NCBI GenBank assembly: GCA_016791475.1
Contig: JAEUWI010000018.1
Span: forward strand, 1 to 49,274
Origin: Candidatus Hydrogenedentota bacterium
Lineage (GTDB): Bacteria; Hydrogenedentota; Hydrogenedentia; Hydrogenedentales; JAEUWI01
DNA length: 49,274 nt
Direction of reading: 5' to 3'
The notes beneath the pieces were generated by a model. That model was not told the origin of the DNA. It made no database searches and was given only the letters and a program-made list of their open reading frames with translations. The translations under genes were made by a program, and so were the position numbers. The number at the start of each line of letters is the position of its first letter. Within the stretch, counting starts at the first letter, position 1. Of this stretch, positions 38,139 through 45,156 are shown in pieces.

Positions 38139-38774
38139 TCAAAGACGGGGATAGATGTTTTCCCTCGTCGGCGGGTCCCCTTCCCACATCTCAAATAGCG
38201 AGCGAACACGCTCGGAAAGTTCAGGTCCCGTGATGTGACCACCGACCTCACGGGCGAGTGGAAAGTCGACAACCGCGATGATACGCAATGCGCCATAAAG
38301 CTGGCTCTGGCCCCGACGGTTACGGCGACCGCCGGACAGAGGCGAAAGACAAGCCGATAGAAAAGCCTGGAACACTCGGGCAAAGATTGCTCGTGGCGCG
38401 GCCACAACGGCCCCCATCATCAACTCCAACGCATCGGCGCGGCGTACGGGACTGGGCTCTGTCGCGATGATACTCAGAAGACGTTCGACTTCGGCGGCGG
38501 TGTGCTCGGCTTGTCCAGACTCCACCAGTGCGCGAAGCGGCCACGCGGAGACGGAGACAATCCGGTTGGGCTCCTCATGGGAAAGCGCAACATTAAATGC
38601 CTCACGCAGCGCTGAATCTTTCTCGCTCTGGTCTTCCGTGCTTTTCGCCAGGTATGCGAGCGCTTGACACCGGTACCATGGCGTTTCTATTGTCCGCGCC
38701 AAATCCATTGCCGCGGCCCAGTCCCGCTTCCTAAGGACTTCAACTTCGCTTCGCTTCTGTACGTCGCTGTTCAC
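38139..38774 (-). CDS. Helical-repeat protein of unknown function
   Basis: About 211 residues from a GTG at 38774 with AAGGAG nine bases upstream; a start at 38837 would lie inside the leuCD terminator and is rejected. The protein is almost all helical, with repeats such as DLARTIETPWYRCQALAYLA and AWPLRALVESGQ, resembling HEAT- or TPR-type units. No signal peptide, membrane segment or catalytic motif is seen. It lies just after the leuD terminator with no space for a normal promoter, so expression may depend on read-through. Function unknown; I judge it real because the ribosome site and frame agree. Confidence 0.6.
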   Translation of the reverse strand: MNSDVQKRSEVEVLRKRDWAAAMDLARTIETPWYRCQALAYLAKSTEDQSEKDSALREAFNVALSHEEPNRIVSVSAWPLRALVESGQAEHTAAEVERLLSIIATEPSPVRRADALELMMGAVVAAPRAIFARVFQAFLSACLSPLSGGRRNRRGQSQLYGALRIIAVVDFPLAREVGGHITGPELSERVRSLFEMWEGDPPTRENIYPRL

Positions 38775-38804
38775 TCGGGCGTACTCCTTCGCGAACGAGG
38801 ATAC

Positions 38805-38848
38805 AAAAAAAGCGAGGCCCTGTGCCAAAGCCGACACAGGACCTCGCT
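38805..38848 (-). terminator. Rho-independent terminator of leuCD
   Basis: On the minus strand, a stem of two perfect blocks (AGCGAGG/CCTCGCT and CCTGTG/CACAGG, with one mismatch) and a 10-base loop is followed by seven U residues (38811-38805). It starts 19 bp after the leuD stop. Confidence 0.92.
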
Positions 38849-38866
38849 ACTGAATTACCAGAAAAA

Positions 38867-39463
38867 TTATGCGATTCCGCGCTTCTTCTCATAGGCGCTG
38901 ATGGCCTCATCGTGCAACAGCGTGAGGCCGATCTGGTCCCAGCCGTTGAGCAAGCGCTCCTTCAGAAAGGCGTTCAACTCAAAGCTCAGTTTCTCGCCAT
39001 TGGGCTTCGTGATGGTCTGGCTCGGCAGATCGATTTCGAGGCTGTAGCCATCCAGCGCGCGGACTTCGGGGAAGAGGCCATCGACCACGTCCGTCGGGAG
39101 CACGATGGGCAACATGCCATTGTTGAAGCAGTTGTTGTAGAAGATGTCGGCGAAGGACGGCGCGATGATACAACGGATGCCGTAGTTGTCGAGGGCCCAG
39201 GGTGCGTGTTCGCGCGAGGAGCCGCAGCCGAAGTTGTCCTTGGTCAGGAGGATGCTCGCCCCGGTGTAGCGCGGTGCGTTCATCTCAAACTCGGGATTCG
39301 GCGTGGTGCCGTCCGCAAGATAGCGCCAGTCGTAGAACAACATGCTCTCGTAGCCGCTGCGCTCGATGCGCTTGAGGAACTGCTTGGGAATGATCTGGTC
39401 GGTATCCACGTTGAGCGCTTCCAAGGGCGCCACGACACCTTTCAAGGTAACGAATTTCTGCAT
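38867..39463 (-). CDS. leuD: 3-isopropylmalate dehydratase small subunit
   Basis: 198 residues, family length. [17 protein letters not shown] and [20 protein letters not shown] are the LeuD signatures; the latter is the swivelling-domain active-site loop. [15 protein letters not shown] follows in the usual place. With LeuC it forms the isomerase that converts 2-isopropylmalate to 3-isopropylmalate in leucine synthesis. The ATG has GGAG eight bases upstream, 29 bp after leuC. A proper terminator ends the operon. Confidence 0.97.
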   Translation of the reverse strand: MQKFVTLKGVVAPLEALNVDTDQIIPKQFLKRIERSGYESMLFYDWRYLADGTTPNPEFEMNAPRYTGASILLTKDNFGCGSSREHAPWALDNYGIRCIIAPSFADIFYNNCFNNGMLPIVLPTDVVDGLFPEVRALDGYSLEIDLPSQTITKPNGEKLSFELNAFLKERLLNGWDQIGLTLLHDEAISAYEKKRGIA

Positions 39464-39492
39464 GATTCAAACTCCAGCGGACTGGTCCGCGC

Positions 39493-40899
39493 TCAGTTAA
39501 ACTTCCATTCGCGAATGTCGACAAAGTGCCCTTCAATCGCCGCCGCAACCGCCATCGCCGGACTGACCAGGTGGGTACGTCCGCCCTTGCCCTGTCGGCC
39601 TTCGAAATTCCGGTTGGACGTGGACGCGCAGCGATCGCCCGGCTGCAATATGTCGTCGTTCATCGCGAGGCACATCGAGCAGCCCGGCTCGCGCCACTCA
39701 AAGCCCGCTTCCTTGAAGATCTTGTCAAGCCCTTCCGCTTCGGCGGCCTTCTTCACTTCATAGGAGCCCGGCACCACGAGGGCCTGGTCGATGCTGGGGT
39801 TGACCTTATAACCCTTTACCACAGTCGCAGCGGCGCGGAGATCTTCCAAACGTCCGTTCGTGCAGGAGCCGAGGAACATCTTGTTGATTTTGATCTGGGT
39901 CAGGGGCACGCCCTCGCCGAGGTCCATGTATTTGAGCGCGCTCGCAGCGGCGAGGCGTTCATTGCCTTCCAGCTCCGAAAGCACCGGGGTCTTCGCGCTC
40001 ACGCCACTAACCATGCCGGGCGAGGTACCCCAGGTAACCTGCGGCTCGATATCCGCCGCGTTGAGCTCGACCACCACGTCGTAGGTGCAGCCTTCATCGG
40101 AAGCCCAGCTCCGCCACTCCGTCACCATGTCGTCCCAGTTGCGGTCCGTCGGGATGTAGGGACGGCCCTTGAGGTAAGCCACCGTCTTCTCGTCGGGCGA
40201 GATCAGGCCCGCGCGCGCGCCGGCCTCGATACTCATGTTGCACACCGTCATGCGGCCTTCCATGCTCAACGCGCGGATGGCGTCGCCGGTGTATTCGATG
40301 ACGTAGCCCGTGCCGCCCGCCGTGCCGATCTTGCCGATGACCGCGAGGGTGATGTCTTTCGCCGTCACACCCACCGGAAGCACTCCGCTGACACGCACTT
40401 CCATGGTCTTCGACTTCTTCTGCAACAAGGTCTGCGTGGCAAGGACATGCTCCACTTCTGAAGTGCCGATGCCGTGGGCCAACGCGCCGAAGGCGCCGTG
40501 GGTCGAGGTGTGGGAGTCGCCGCACACAATGGTCATGCCCGGCTGGGTGAGACCCTGCTCCGGCCCGATGACGTGGACGATGCCGTTGCGGCGATCATGC
40601 ATGTCGAAGCACACGATGCCCGTCTCCGCACAGTTCGCCTTTAAGGTTTCCACCTGCTGCTTGGAGAGCGGATCCGCAATCGGGATCGAGCGATCCGTTG
40701 TGGGGATGTTGTGGTCCATCGTGGCAAAAGTCAGCCCGGGCCGGCGCACGGTGCGCCCGTTCAAGCGCAGGCCCTCGAAGGCCTGGGGGGAAGTGACCTC
40801 GTGCACGTAGTGCCGGTCGATGTACAAGATGGTGTCCTGGCCTTCCGGCTCCGCCACCACGTGGGCATCCCAAATTTTTTCGTAGATATTCCTGGCCAT
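39493..40899 (-). CDS. leuC: 3-isopropylmalate dehydratase large subunit
   Basis: 468 residues. Aconitase-fold segments: [10 protein letters not shown], the [20 protein letters not shown] stretch, and the [4Fe-4S] ligand Cys in FLGSCTNGR and [31 protein letters not shown], near the C-terminus, is the substrate loop. It isomerises isopropylmalate together with LeuD and depends on a cluster made by the suf system. The 209-bp region upstream is mostly a 9-bp satellite; the ribosome site GAGG is ten bases before the ATG. leuA and leuB are not in the window. Confidence 0.98.
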   Translation of the reverse strand: MARNIYEKIWDAHVVAEPEGQDTILYIDRHYVHEVTSPQAFEGLRLNGRTVRRPGLTFATMDHNIPTTDRSIPIADPLSKQQVETLKANCAETGIVCFDMHDRRNGIVHVIGPEQGLTQPGMTIVCGDSHTSTHGAFGALAHGIGTSEVEHVLATQTLLQKKSKTMEVRVSGVLPVGVTAKDITLAVIGKIGTAGGTGYVIEYTGDAIRALSMEGRMTVCNMSIEAGARAGLISPDEKTVAYLKGRPYIPTDRNWDDMVTEWRSWASDEGCTYDVVVELNAADIEPQVTWGTSPGMVSGVSAKTPVLSELEGNERLAAASALKYMDLGEGVPLTQIKINKMFLGSCTNGRLEDLRAAATVVKGYKVNPSIDQALVVPGSYEVKKAAEAEGLDKIFKEAGFEWREPGCSMCLAMNDDILQPGDRCASTSNRNFEGRQGKGGRTHLVSPAMAVAAAIEGHFVDIREWKFN

Positions 40900-40955
40900 T
40901 GTTTTCTTACCTCGCGTCGCTTGTGTTTTGTGGTCGCCCGCGGCGACTTAGTGAT

Positions 40956-41054
40956 TTATGGGTCTTATGGGTCTTATGGGTCTTATGGGTCTTATGGGTC
41001 TTATGGGTCTTATGGGTCTTATGGATCGTATGGATCGTATGGGTCGTATGGGTC
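40956..41054. repeat. 9-bp satellite array, 11 copies
   Basis: Eleven exact-length units: seven TTATGGGTC, then one TTATGGATC, one GTATGGATC and two GTATGGGTC at the tag side. The last two are the complement-strand form of the unit at 30230-30259. The array fills much of the space between tag and leuC, upstream of leuC. Its period is too short and it has no spacers, so it is not a CRISPR. Confidence 0.95.
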
Positions 41055-41108
41055 GTCCCGTTTGTCCCATAGGACCCATTTTTCACTGAAGCACGCGCTC
41101 CCTGGTGG

Positions 41109-41687
41109 CTAGCGCTTTGGTCCGGTCAATTCTCGATAACGAAAGCAATCCTTCGTGTGGTCATTTACCATCCCCACCGCCTGCATGAAGGCGTAGCAGA
41201 TCGTCGTGCCAATGAAGCGAAAACCGCGTCGCTTCAGGTCCTTGCTCATGGCATCGGACACCGGCGAACTCGCGGGCAGGTCCTTCAGGGAATTCCACTG
41301 GTTCACAATGGGCTTACCCTGCACAAATTGCCAGATGTACTTGTCAAAGCTGCCAAATTCCTTCTGGACTTTCAGGAATGCCCGGGCGTTGGTCACCGTG
41401 GAGGAAATTTTCAACTTGTTCCGCACGATTTCCGCGTTGCCGCGCAGCACCTGCTCCTCCTTCTCCGTAAACTTCGCAATCTTCGCCACGTCCCAGTCGG
41501 CAAAAGCCTTTCGATAGCCCTCCCGTTTCTTCAGGATCGTGCTCCAGCTCAAACCCGCCTGCGCGCCTTCCAGCGTGAGAAATTCAAACAGTACCCGGTC
41601 GTCGTGCACCGGAACGCCCCACTCCGTGTCGTGGTAGAGAACGTCCAGCTCGCCCTTGGCCCATCCGCAGCGTGTTTTCTCAGCCAT
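41109..41687 (-). CDS. tag: DNA-3-methyladenine glycosylase I
   Basis: 192 residues. The zinc-snap ligands of Tag are present: the N-terminal Cys of RCGWAKG, the His of LYHDTEWGVPVHDD, and the C-terminal NDHTKDCFR (His and Cys). The helical core includes FEFLTLEGAQAGLSWSTIL, where the Glu-Gly-Ala-Gln stretch lines the base pocket. It removes 3-methyladenine from alkylated DNA. It starts 15 bp after the GGDEF-RHH gene on the same strand with a good AAGGAAGAG site, so both genes form one operon. Confidence 0.96.
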   Translation of the reverse strand: MAEKTRCGWAKGELDVLYHDTEWGVPVHDDRVLFEFLTLEGAQAGLSWSTILKKREGYRKAFADWDVAKIAKFTEKEEQVLRGNAEIVRNKLKISSTVTNARAFLKVQKEFGSFDKYIWQFVQGKPIVNQWNSLKDLPASSPVSDAMSKDLKRRGFRFIGTTICYAFMQAVGMVNDHTKDCFRYRELTGPKR

Positions 41688-41701
41688 CGTCTCTTCCTTG
41701 T

Positions 41702-42352
41702 CTATGCGTTATATTTCCGCAGCAAATCGTTCAGCGCTTCGCGCAGCAACAGCGCCTCGCCGATCTTCTCCCGCTCCGCCAGCCGACGCAGGCCGAGCAA
41801 CTGGCCCTGCATGTAATGGCTCGTCTTCGTCACCATCTTCTCCTCCCGCGCCAGACAGATCCGATCGCGACCGCCCACTTTTGCGCGGTAGAGCGCCTCG
41901 TTGGCCTTGTGCACCACGTCCTGCGCCTTCACGCCATCATCCGAATAGGCCGCCAGGCCCATACTGATGCTCACCGGCACCACCTGACCCGAGGCAAGGG
42001 TCCTCTCGCCCGCATAGCCACTGCGAAAGGCTTCCATGCGCAAAAAGGCCTGCTCCTTCTCCACCCCAGGCAGCATCACCGCCAGCGCGTCGCCGCCAAA
42101 ACGATAAAGTGCCTCTTCGCCCGCCAGACAAGCCGTGAGCGCCGCCACCAGATCACAGAGTACACCATCGCCGGTTTCCCGGCCATGGACCTCGTTGATG
42201 GCGCCAAAGAGATCAATATCCACCACGGCCAGCGAAATCACGGCGGGCTGTTTTGATTTTCTGCCGATCCGCGCCGCGAAATCCGCCTCGAAGACGGAGC
42301 GCCCCGGCAGGCCGGTAAGGGCATCGCGGGCGGCGGCGGCATTTGAAGGCAT
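41702..42352 (-). CDS. Degenerate GGDEF domain fused to ribbon-helix-helix DNA-binding domain
   Basis: 216 residues. Residues 8-168 are a GGDEF domain: RDALTGLPGRSVFEADF, VVDIDLFGAINEVHGRETGD and SISMGLAAY. The active loop reads GGDAL (86-90) instead of GGDEF, so the catalytic acid is replaced by Ala, and there is no RxxD inhibitory site upstream. Cyclase activity is therefore unlikely. Residues 172-214 (KTSHYMQGQLLGLRRLAERE, then a turn and LLREALNDLLRKY) match a ribbon-helix-helix DNA-binding domain. I infer a nucleotide-responsive transcription factor. The operator-like array at 42364-42413 lies 12 bp before the start, and tag follows in the same operon. The ribosome site AGGAG is six bases from the ATG. 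Confidence 0.85.
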   Translation of the reverse strand: MPSNAAAARDALTGLPGRSVFEADFAARIGRKSKQPAVISLAVVDIDLFGAINEVHGRETGDGVLCDLVAALTACLAGEEALYRFGGDALAVMLPGVEKEQAFLRMEAFRSGYAGERTLASGQVVPVSISMGLAAYSDDGVKAQDVVHKANEALYRAKVGGRDRICLAREEKMVTKTSHYMQGQLLGLRRLAEREKIGEALLLREALNDLLRKYNA

Positions 42353-42363
42353 CGGAAGCTCCT

Positions 42364-42413
42364 ATACATCGATCTCAATACATAGGATTTCCTATGTATG
42401 TTATCATATGTAT
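42364..42413. promoter_or_regulatory. Nested symmetric operator: four ATACAT/ATGTAT boxes
   Basis: Boxes start at 42364 and 42378 (ATACAT) and at 42394 and 42408 (ATGTAT), 14, 16 and 14 bp apart, all symmetric about 42388.5. The inner pair is extended to a perfect 9-bp inverted repeat, ATACATAGG/CCTATGTAT, with a 4-bp spacer. It sits directly upstream of the GGDEF-RHH gene and suits a dimer-of-dimers repressor. Confidence 0.7.
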
Positions 42414-42456
42414 ACCACGAACCCAGTCCAGATGCAAGCGCAAAATGGAAAAGGCC

Positions 42457-42485
42457 GTGAAACAGTGCTTAAGGGCACGTTTCAC
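42457..42485 (-). terminator. Terminator of the SnoaL-like gene
   Basis: GTGAAAC-A-GTGC pairs with GCAC-GTTTCAC (one bulged A, 6-base loop). On the minus strand it is followed by CCTTTTCCATTTTG, a T-rich tail. It lies about 28 bp after the stop at 42514. Confidence 0.7.
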
Positions 42486-42513
42486 AGCCTCAAAATACGA
42501 ATACTACTAGTAA

Positions 42514-42984
42514 TCAATCCGTGCCCGTACGGGCCAGCCGATCCAGCTTCAAACAGCGCGCGAGCGTCAACATGTCGGAAAGCTGCCAGATTTCGACGAT
42601 CTTTCCATCCTGGACACGACAGAAGGCCACGCCGCTGACCGAGAACTCCTCCGACGGCAAGTCGAACAGCTCGCGCAGGCGACGCGCCTCGCTGTTTCCG
42701 CAATCCCCCCCGCGTACCGTCCACCGCGCCGCCACGCGTTCGCCCTCTTCAATGATCTCATCCACCTGAAACACCATATCCGGAAAGGTGGACTTATAGA
42801 TCAGACTCTGGTCTCGAAGTGACGCGCAATCGAGTCGCTTTGCGAGTCCATAGGCATTTTCCCCCGCGTCAGGCCCGGCGGCCAGACAATCCGGCGCGTA
42901 CAACTCCCGGAATACCTCTTCCCCCTGACCAACCAGATACTCTTCTATTGCCCGTTGAATGACCTGCTTGTTTTGACCGCGCAT
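42514..42984 (-). CDS. SnoaL-like polyketide cyclase/ester cyclase family protein
   Basis: 156 residues from the ATG at 42984, with GGGAGG seven bases upstream; the upstream ATG at 42999 lies next to that ribosome site. The NTF2-like alpha+beta cone is recognisable: an N-terminal helix pair (VIQRAIEEYLVGQGEEVFRE), FPDMVFQVDEIIEEGERVAA and the strand end SGVAFCRVQDGKIVEIWQL. SnoaL-like proteins include small-molecule cyclases, but most bacterial members are uncharacterised; no specific substrate can be named. It has its own promoter (43084-43112) and terminator, so it is a single-gene unit. Confidence 0.82.
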   Translation of the reverse strand: MRGQNKQVIQRAIEEYLVGQGEEVFRELYAPDCLAAGPDAGENAYGLAKRLDCASLRDQSLIYKSTFPDMVFQVDEIIEEGERVAARWTVRGGDCGNSEARRLRELFDLPSEEFSVSGVAFCRVQDGKIVEIWQLSDMLTLARCLKLDRLARTGTD

Positions 42985-43083
42985 GATGGTGCCTCCCATT
43001 TGGTTGCATGCGTCTCCCCGGATGCGCCCACCAGGCCAAACTGCCGCCCGTAACTTCCCTCACGCAATCCGTGCTCTTCCAAA

Positions 43084-43112
43084 AGTATACTTCTTTTGAC
43101 TTCCGGGCACAA
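43084..43112 (-). promoter_or_regulatory. Probable promoter of the SnoaL-like gene
   Basis: Minus strand TTGTGC (43112-43107), 17 bp, TATACT (43089-43084). The -10 lies within the palindrome AAGTATACTT, flanked by CAAAAG and CTTTTG, so a regulator may bind here. The leader would be about 90 bases. Confidence 0.55.
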
Positions 43113-43132
43113 CCGGGAAAAAGACGAAGCTG

Positions 43133-44071
43133 TCAACCCTTCGCGGTCTTCATCCGGCTCCGGTAGTAATCCAGAATCACGGCCAGTACGATCACCACGC
43201 CCGTCACCATGCGCTTGACGGGATCTTCCACTGCAATCTGGGTCAGTCCGCTCTCAAGCACCGCGATGATCGCCACGCCGAAGAAACTGCACACCGCCGA
43301 GCCGCGGCCTCCGAGGAGGCTCGTTCCGCCGATCACCGCGGCGGCGATCGCCTGGAGCTCATAACCCGTGCCCATGTTGGGATCCGCGCTGGAGAGGCGT
43401 GCACACAGGATTACCGAAGCCAACGCCGCCAGGAAGCCGCTCGCCCCAAACACGAGGACCTTCATCTTGTTTGTGTTCAATCCCGACAGGCGCGCCACCT
43501 CTTCATTCGCGCCGAGGGCGAACAGGCCGCGTCCCCACACCGTATGGGAGAGAAAGACCTGGGCGCCAACCAGCACGCCGAGCGCCATGAAGAGCATGAA
43601 GGAAAGCCCAAAGACATTGAAATCGAGCAGACCGTCGACCTGCTGTCCGATATAGAGCGTCTGCTGGTCGGTGAGCTGATAGGCCGCGCCCCGCGCCAGC
43701 TCCATCATGCCCAGGGTCACGATGAACGACGGCAGGCGCCAGCGTACCGACACCAATCCATTGACAAGGCCGCAGGCCGTGCCGGCCGCGAGTGTGAGGG
43801 GCACGGCCACGAAGAGCGGAAGCCCCCAGTTCACCAGCGCCACCCCCAGCACCGCGCCAGACAGCGCGAGCACGGCGCCGACCGACAAATCGATGCCGCC
43901 GATGATCAAGACAAAGGTCATGCCGATGGCGATGAGCAGGGCCTCGGGGATCTGATTCGCCAGCACGATGAAATTGCCTGACGAAAGGAAATGCTCCGAC
44001 TTCACGCCAAAAATGGCGATCAGCACACCCAGCACCGCCGCCAGGCCCAGATAGTTCAGGAAATGTCGCAA
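43133..44071 (-). CDS. Ribose-type ABC transporter permease
   Basis: 312 residues with about eight to ten membrane segments. The family block LIIGGIDLSVGAVLALSG and the later FALGANEEVARLSGLNTNKMK, the coupling loop that contacts the ATPase, are clear, as is GGTSLLGGRGS. This is the RbsC/BPD_transp_2 class of sugar-uptake permeases. It follows the binding-protein gene by 13 bp. No RbsA-type ATPase lies in the operon or window, so the partner must be encoded elsewhere or this is a remnant. Substrate is likely a pentose, hexose or autoinducer-type sugar. Confidence 0.9.
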   Translation of the reverse strand: MRHFLNYLGLAAVLGVLIAIFGVKSEHFLSSGNFIVLANQIPEALLIAIGMTFVLIIGGIDLSVGAVLALSGAVLGVALVNWGLPLFVAVPLTLAAGTACGLVNGLVSVRWRLPSFIVTLGMMELARGAAYQLTDQQTLYIGQQVDGLLDFNVFGLSFMLFMALGVLVGAQVFLSHTVWGRGLFALGANEEVARLSGLNTNKMKVLVFGASGFLAALASVILCARLSSADPNMGTGYELQAIAAAVIGGTSLLGGRGSAVCSFFGVAIIAVLESGLTQIAVEDPVKRMVTGVVIVLAVILDYYRSRMKTAKG

Positions 44072-44084
44072 GGATAGCCGCCCC

Positions 44085-45053
44085 TCAAGGAACCGTGGTA
44101 ATCAGATCAACGGGCGTCTCGCGATCAGCCGGCGCCGCTTTGGTCGCAATCATCTCCAGGGCATACTCGATACCAAAGACGGCAAGTTTGTCCCCGTGTT
44201 GATCGGCGGTCGCAAGCAACGCACCTTCCTTGATGAGGTCCTGCGCCGCGGAAATGTTGTCAAAGCCCACCACCTTGACGGCCTCCAGCTTGCCCGCCGA
44301 GCGCAGCGCGGACACGGCGCCCAGCGCCATGCTGTCGTTTGCACAGAGGATCGCCTTGAGATCCGGATGCTCCGTCACCATCGCCGAGACCACTTGATTC
44401 GCCTGGGCCATCTCCCAGTTCGCCGTCTGGCTGGTGGCGATGACCATGCCCGCCGCATTCATGGCGTCTTCAAAACCGAGTTTCCGCTGGATCGCATTGA
44501 ACGCCGACGGCACGCCCTCGATGATGGCCACTTTGTCACCCGACAGCAGCTTGCCCGCAAGATACTCGCCGACTTTTTTCGCACCCGCGCGGTTGTCCGG
44601 CCCGACGAACGGCACTGCCATGCCCTTGTCTTTCAGCACATCCGCGTCGAGTTTGTTGTCAATGTTTACGACCACAATCCCAGCATCCTGGGCCCGCTTG
44701 CACGCCGCCACCAGCGCCTTGGAATCCGCCGGGGCCACCACGATGGCATCCACACCCCGCGCCACCATCTGTTCCACCAGTTGCACCTGGCGGTTCACGT
44801 CGAGCTCGTCTTTGATGCCCTCGGTGATCAGATCATACTTCGCGGCATTCTCCGTCTGGTGGGCCTTGGCGCCGTCTTCCATGGTCTTGAAGAACTCGTT
44901 CGCCAGCGACTTCATCACCAGTGCGATAACGGGCTTGTCAGGGGCGGCACCCCCCCCGGGCGCCGCCGCTTCCGGCGTACCTTCACCACTGCCACCACAC
45001 CCGGCTACAAAAAACGCCGACAAAATCAGCGCAAGACTCAAATAGCTCTTCAT
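44085..45053 (-). CDS. Sugar-binding lipoprotein of ribose-type ABC transporter
   Basis: 322 residues. A lipoprotein signal ends in VAGC (Cys19), followed by a Gly/Ser/Pro-rich linker. The two-domain periplasmic-binding fold (Peripla_BP_4) shows PVIALVMKSLANEFFKTMEDGA, VDAIVVAPADSKALVAAC, AGIVVVNIDNKLD and LKAILCANDSMALGAVSAL. It delivers a sugar to the adjacent permease from a membrane-tethered position. A strong ribosome site AAGGAG precedes the ATG. Which sugar it binds cannot be told from these motifs. Confidence 0.93.
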   Translation of the reverse strand: MKSYLSLALILSAFFVAGCGGSGEGTPEAAAPGGGAAPDKPVIALVMKSLANEFFKTMEDGAKAHQTENAAKYDLITEGIKDELDVNRQVQLVEQMVARGVDAIVVAPADSKALVAACKRAQDAGIVVVNIDNKLDADVLKDKGMAVPFVGPDNRAGAKKVGEYLAGKLLSGDKVAIIEGVPSAFNAIQRKLGFEDAMNAAGMVIATSQTANWEMAQANQVVSAMVTEHPDLKAILCANDSMALGAVSALRSAGKLEAVKVVGFDNISAAQDLIKEGALLATADQHGDKLAVFGIEYALEMIATKAAPADRETPVDLITTVP

Positions 45054-45156
45054 CGTGCTCTCTCCTTCGTATCAACGGCAGCATGCCGATGGAACTGACA
45101 TGGTAGCGGGAATCGGGGGGCGCTATCAATGGAAGAGCAGCCCGCGCTTGAGACGA

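Noticed and set aside
40956-41054. Possible CRISPR array
   Set aside because: The period is 9 bp, the units are contiguous and there are no spacers or cas genes.
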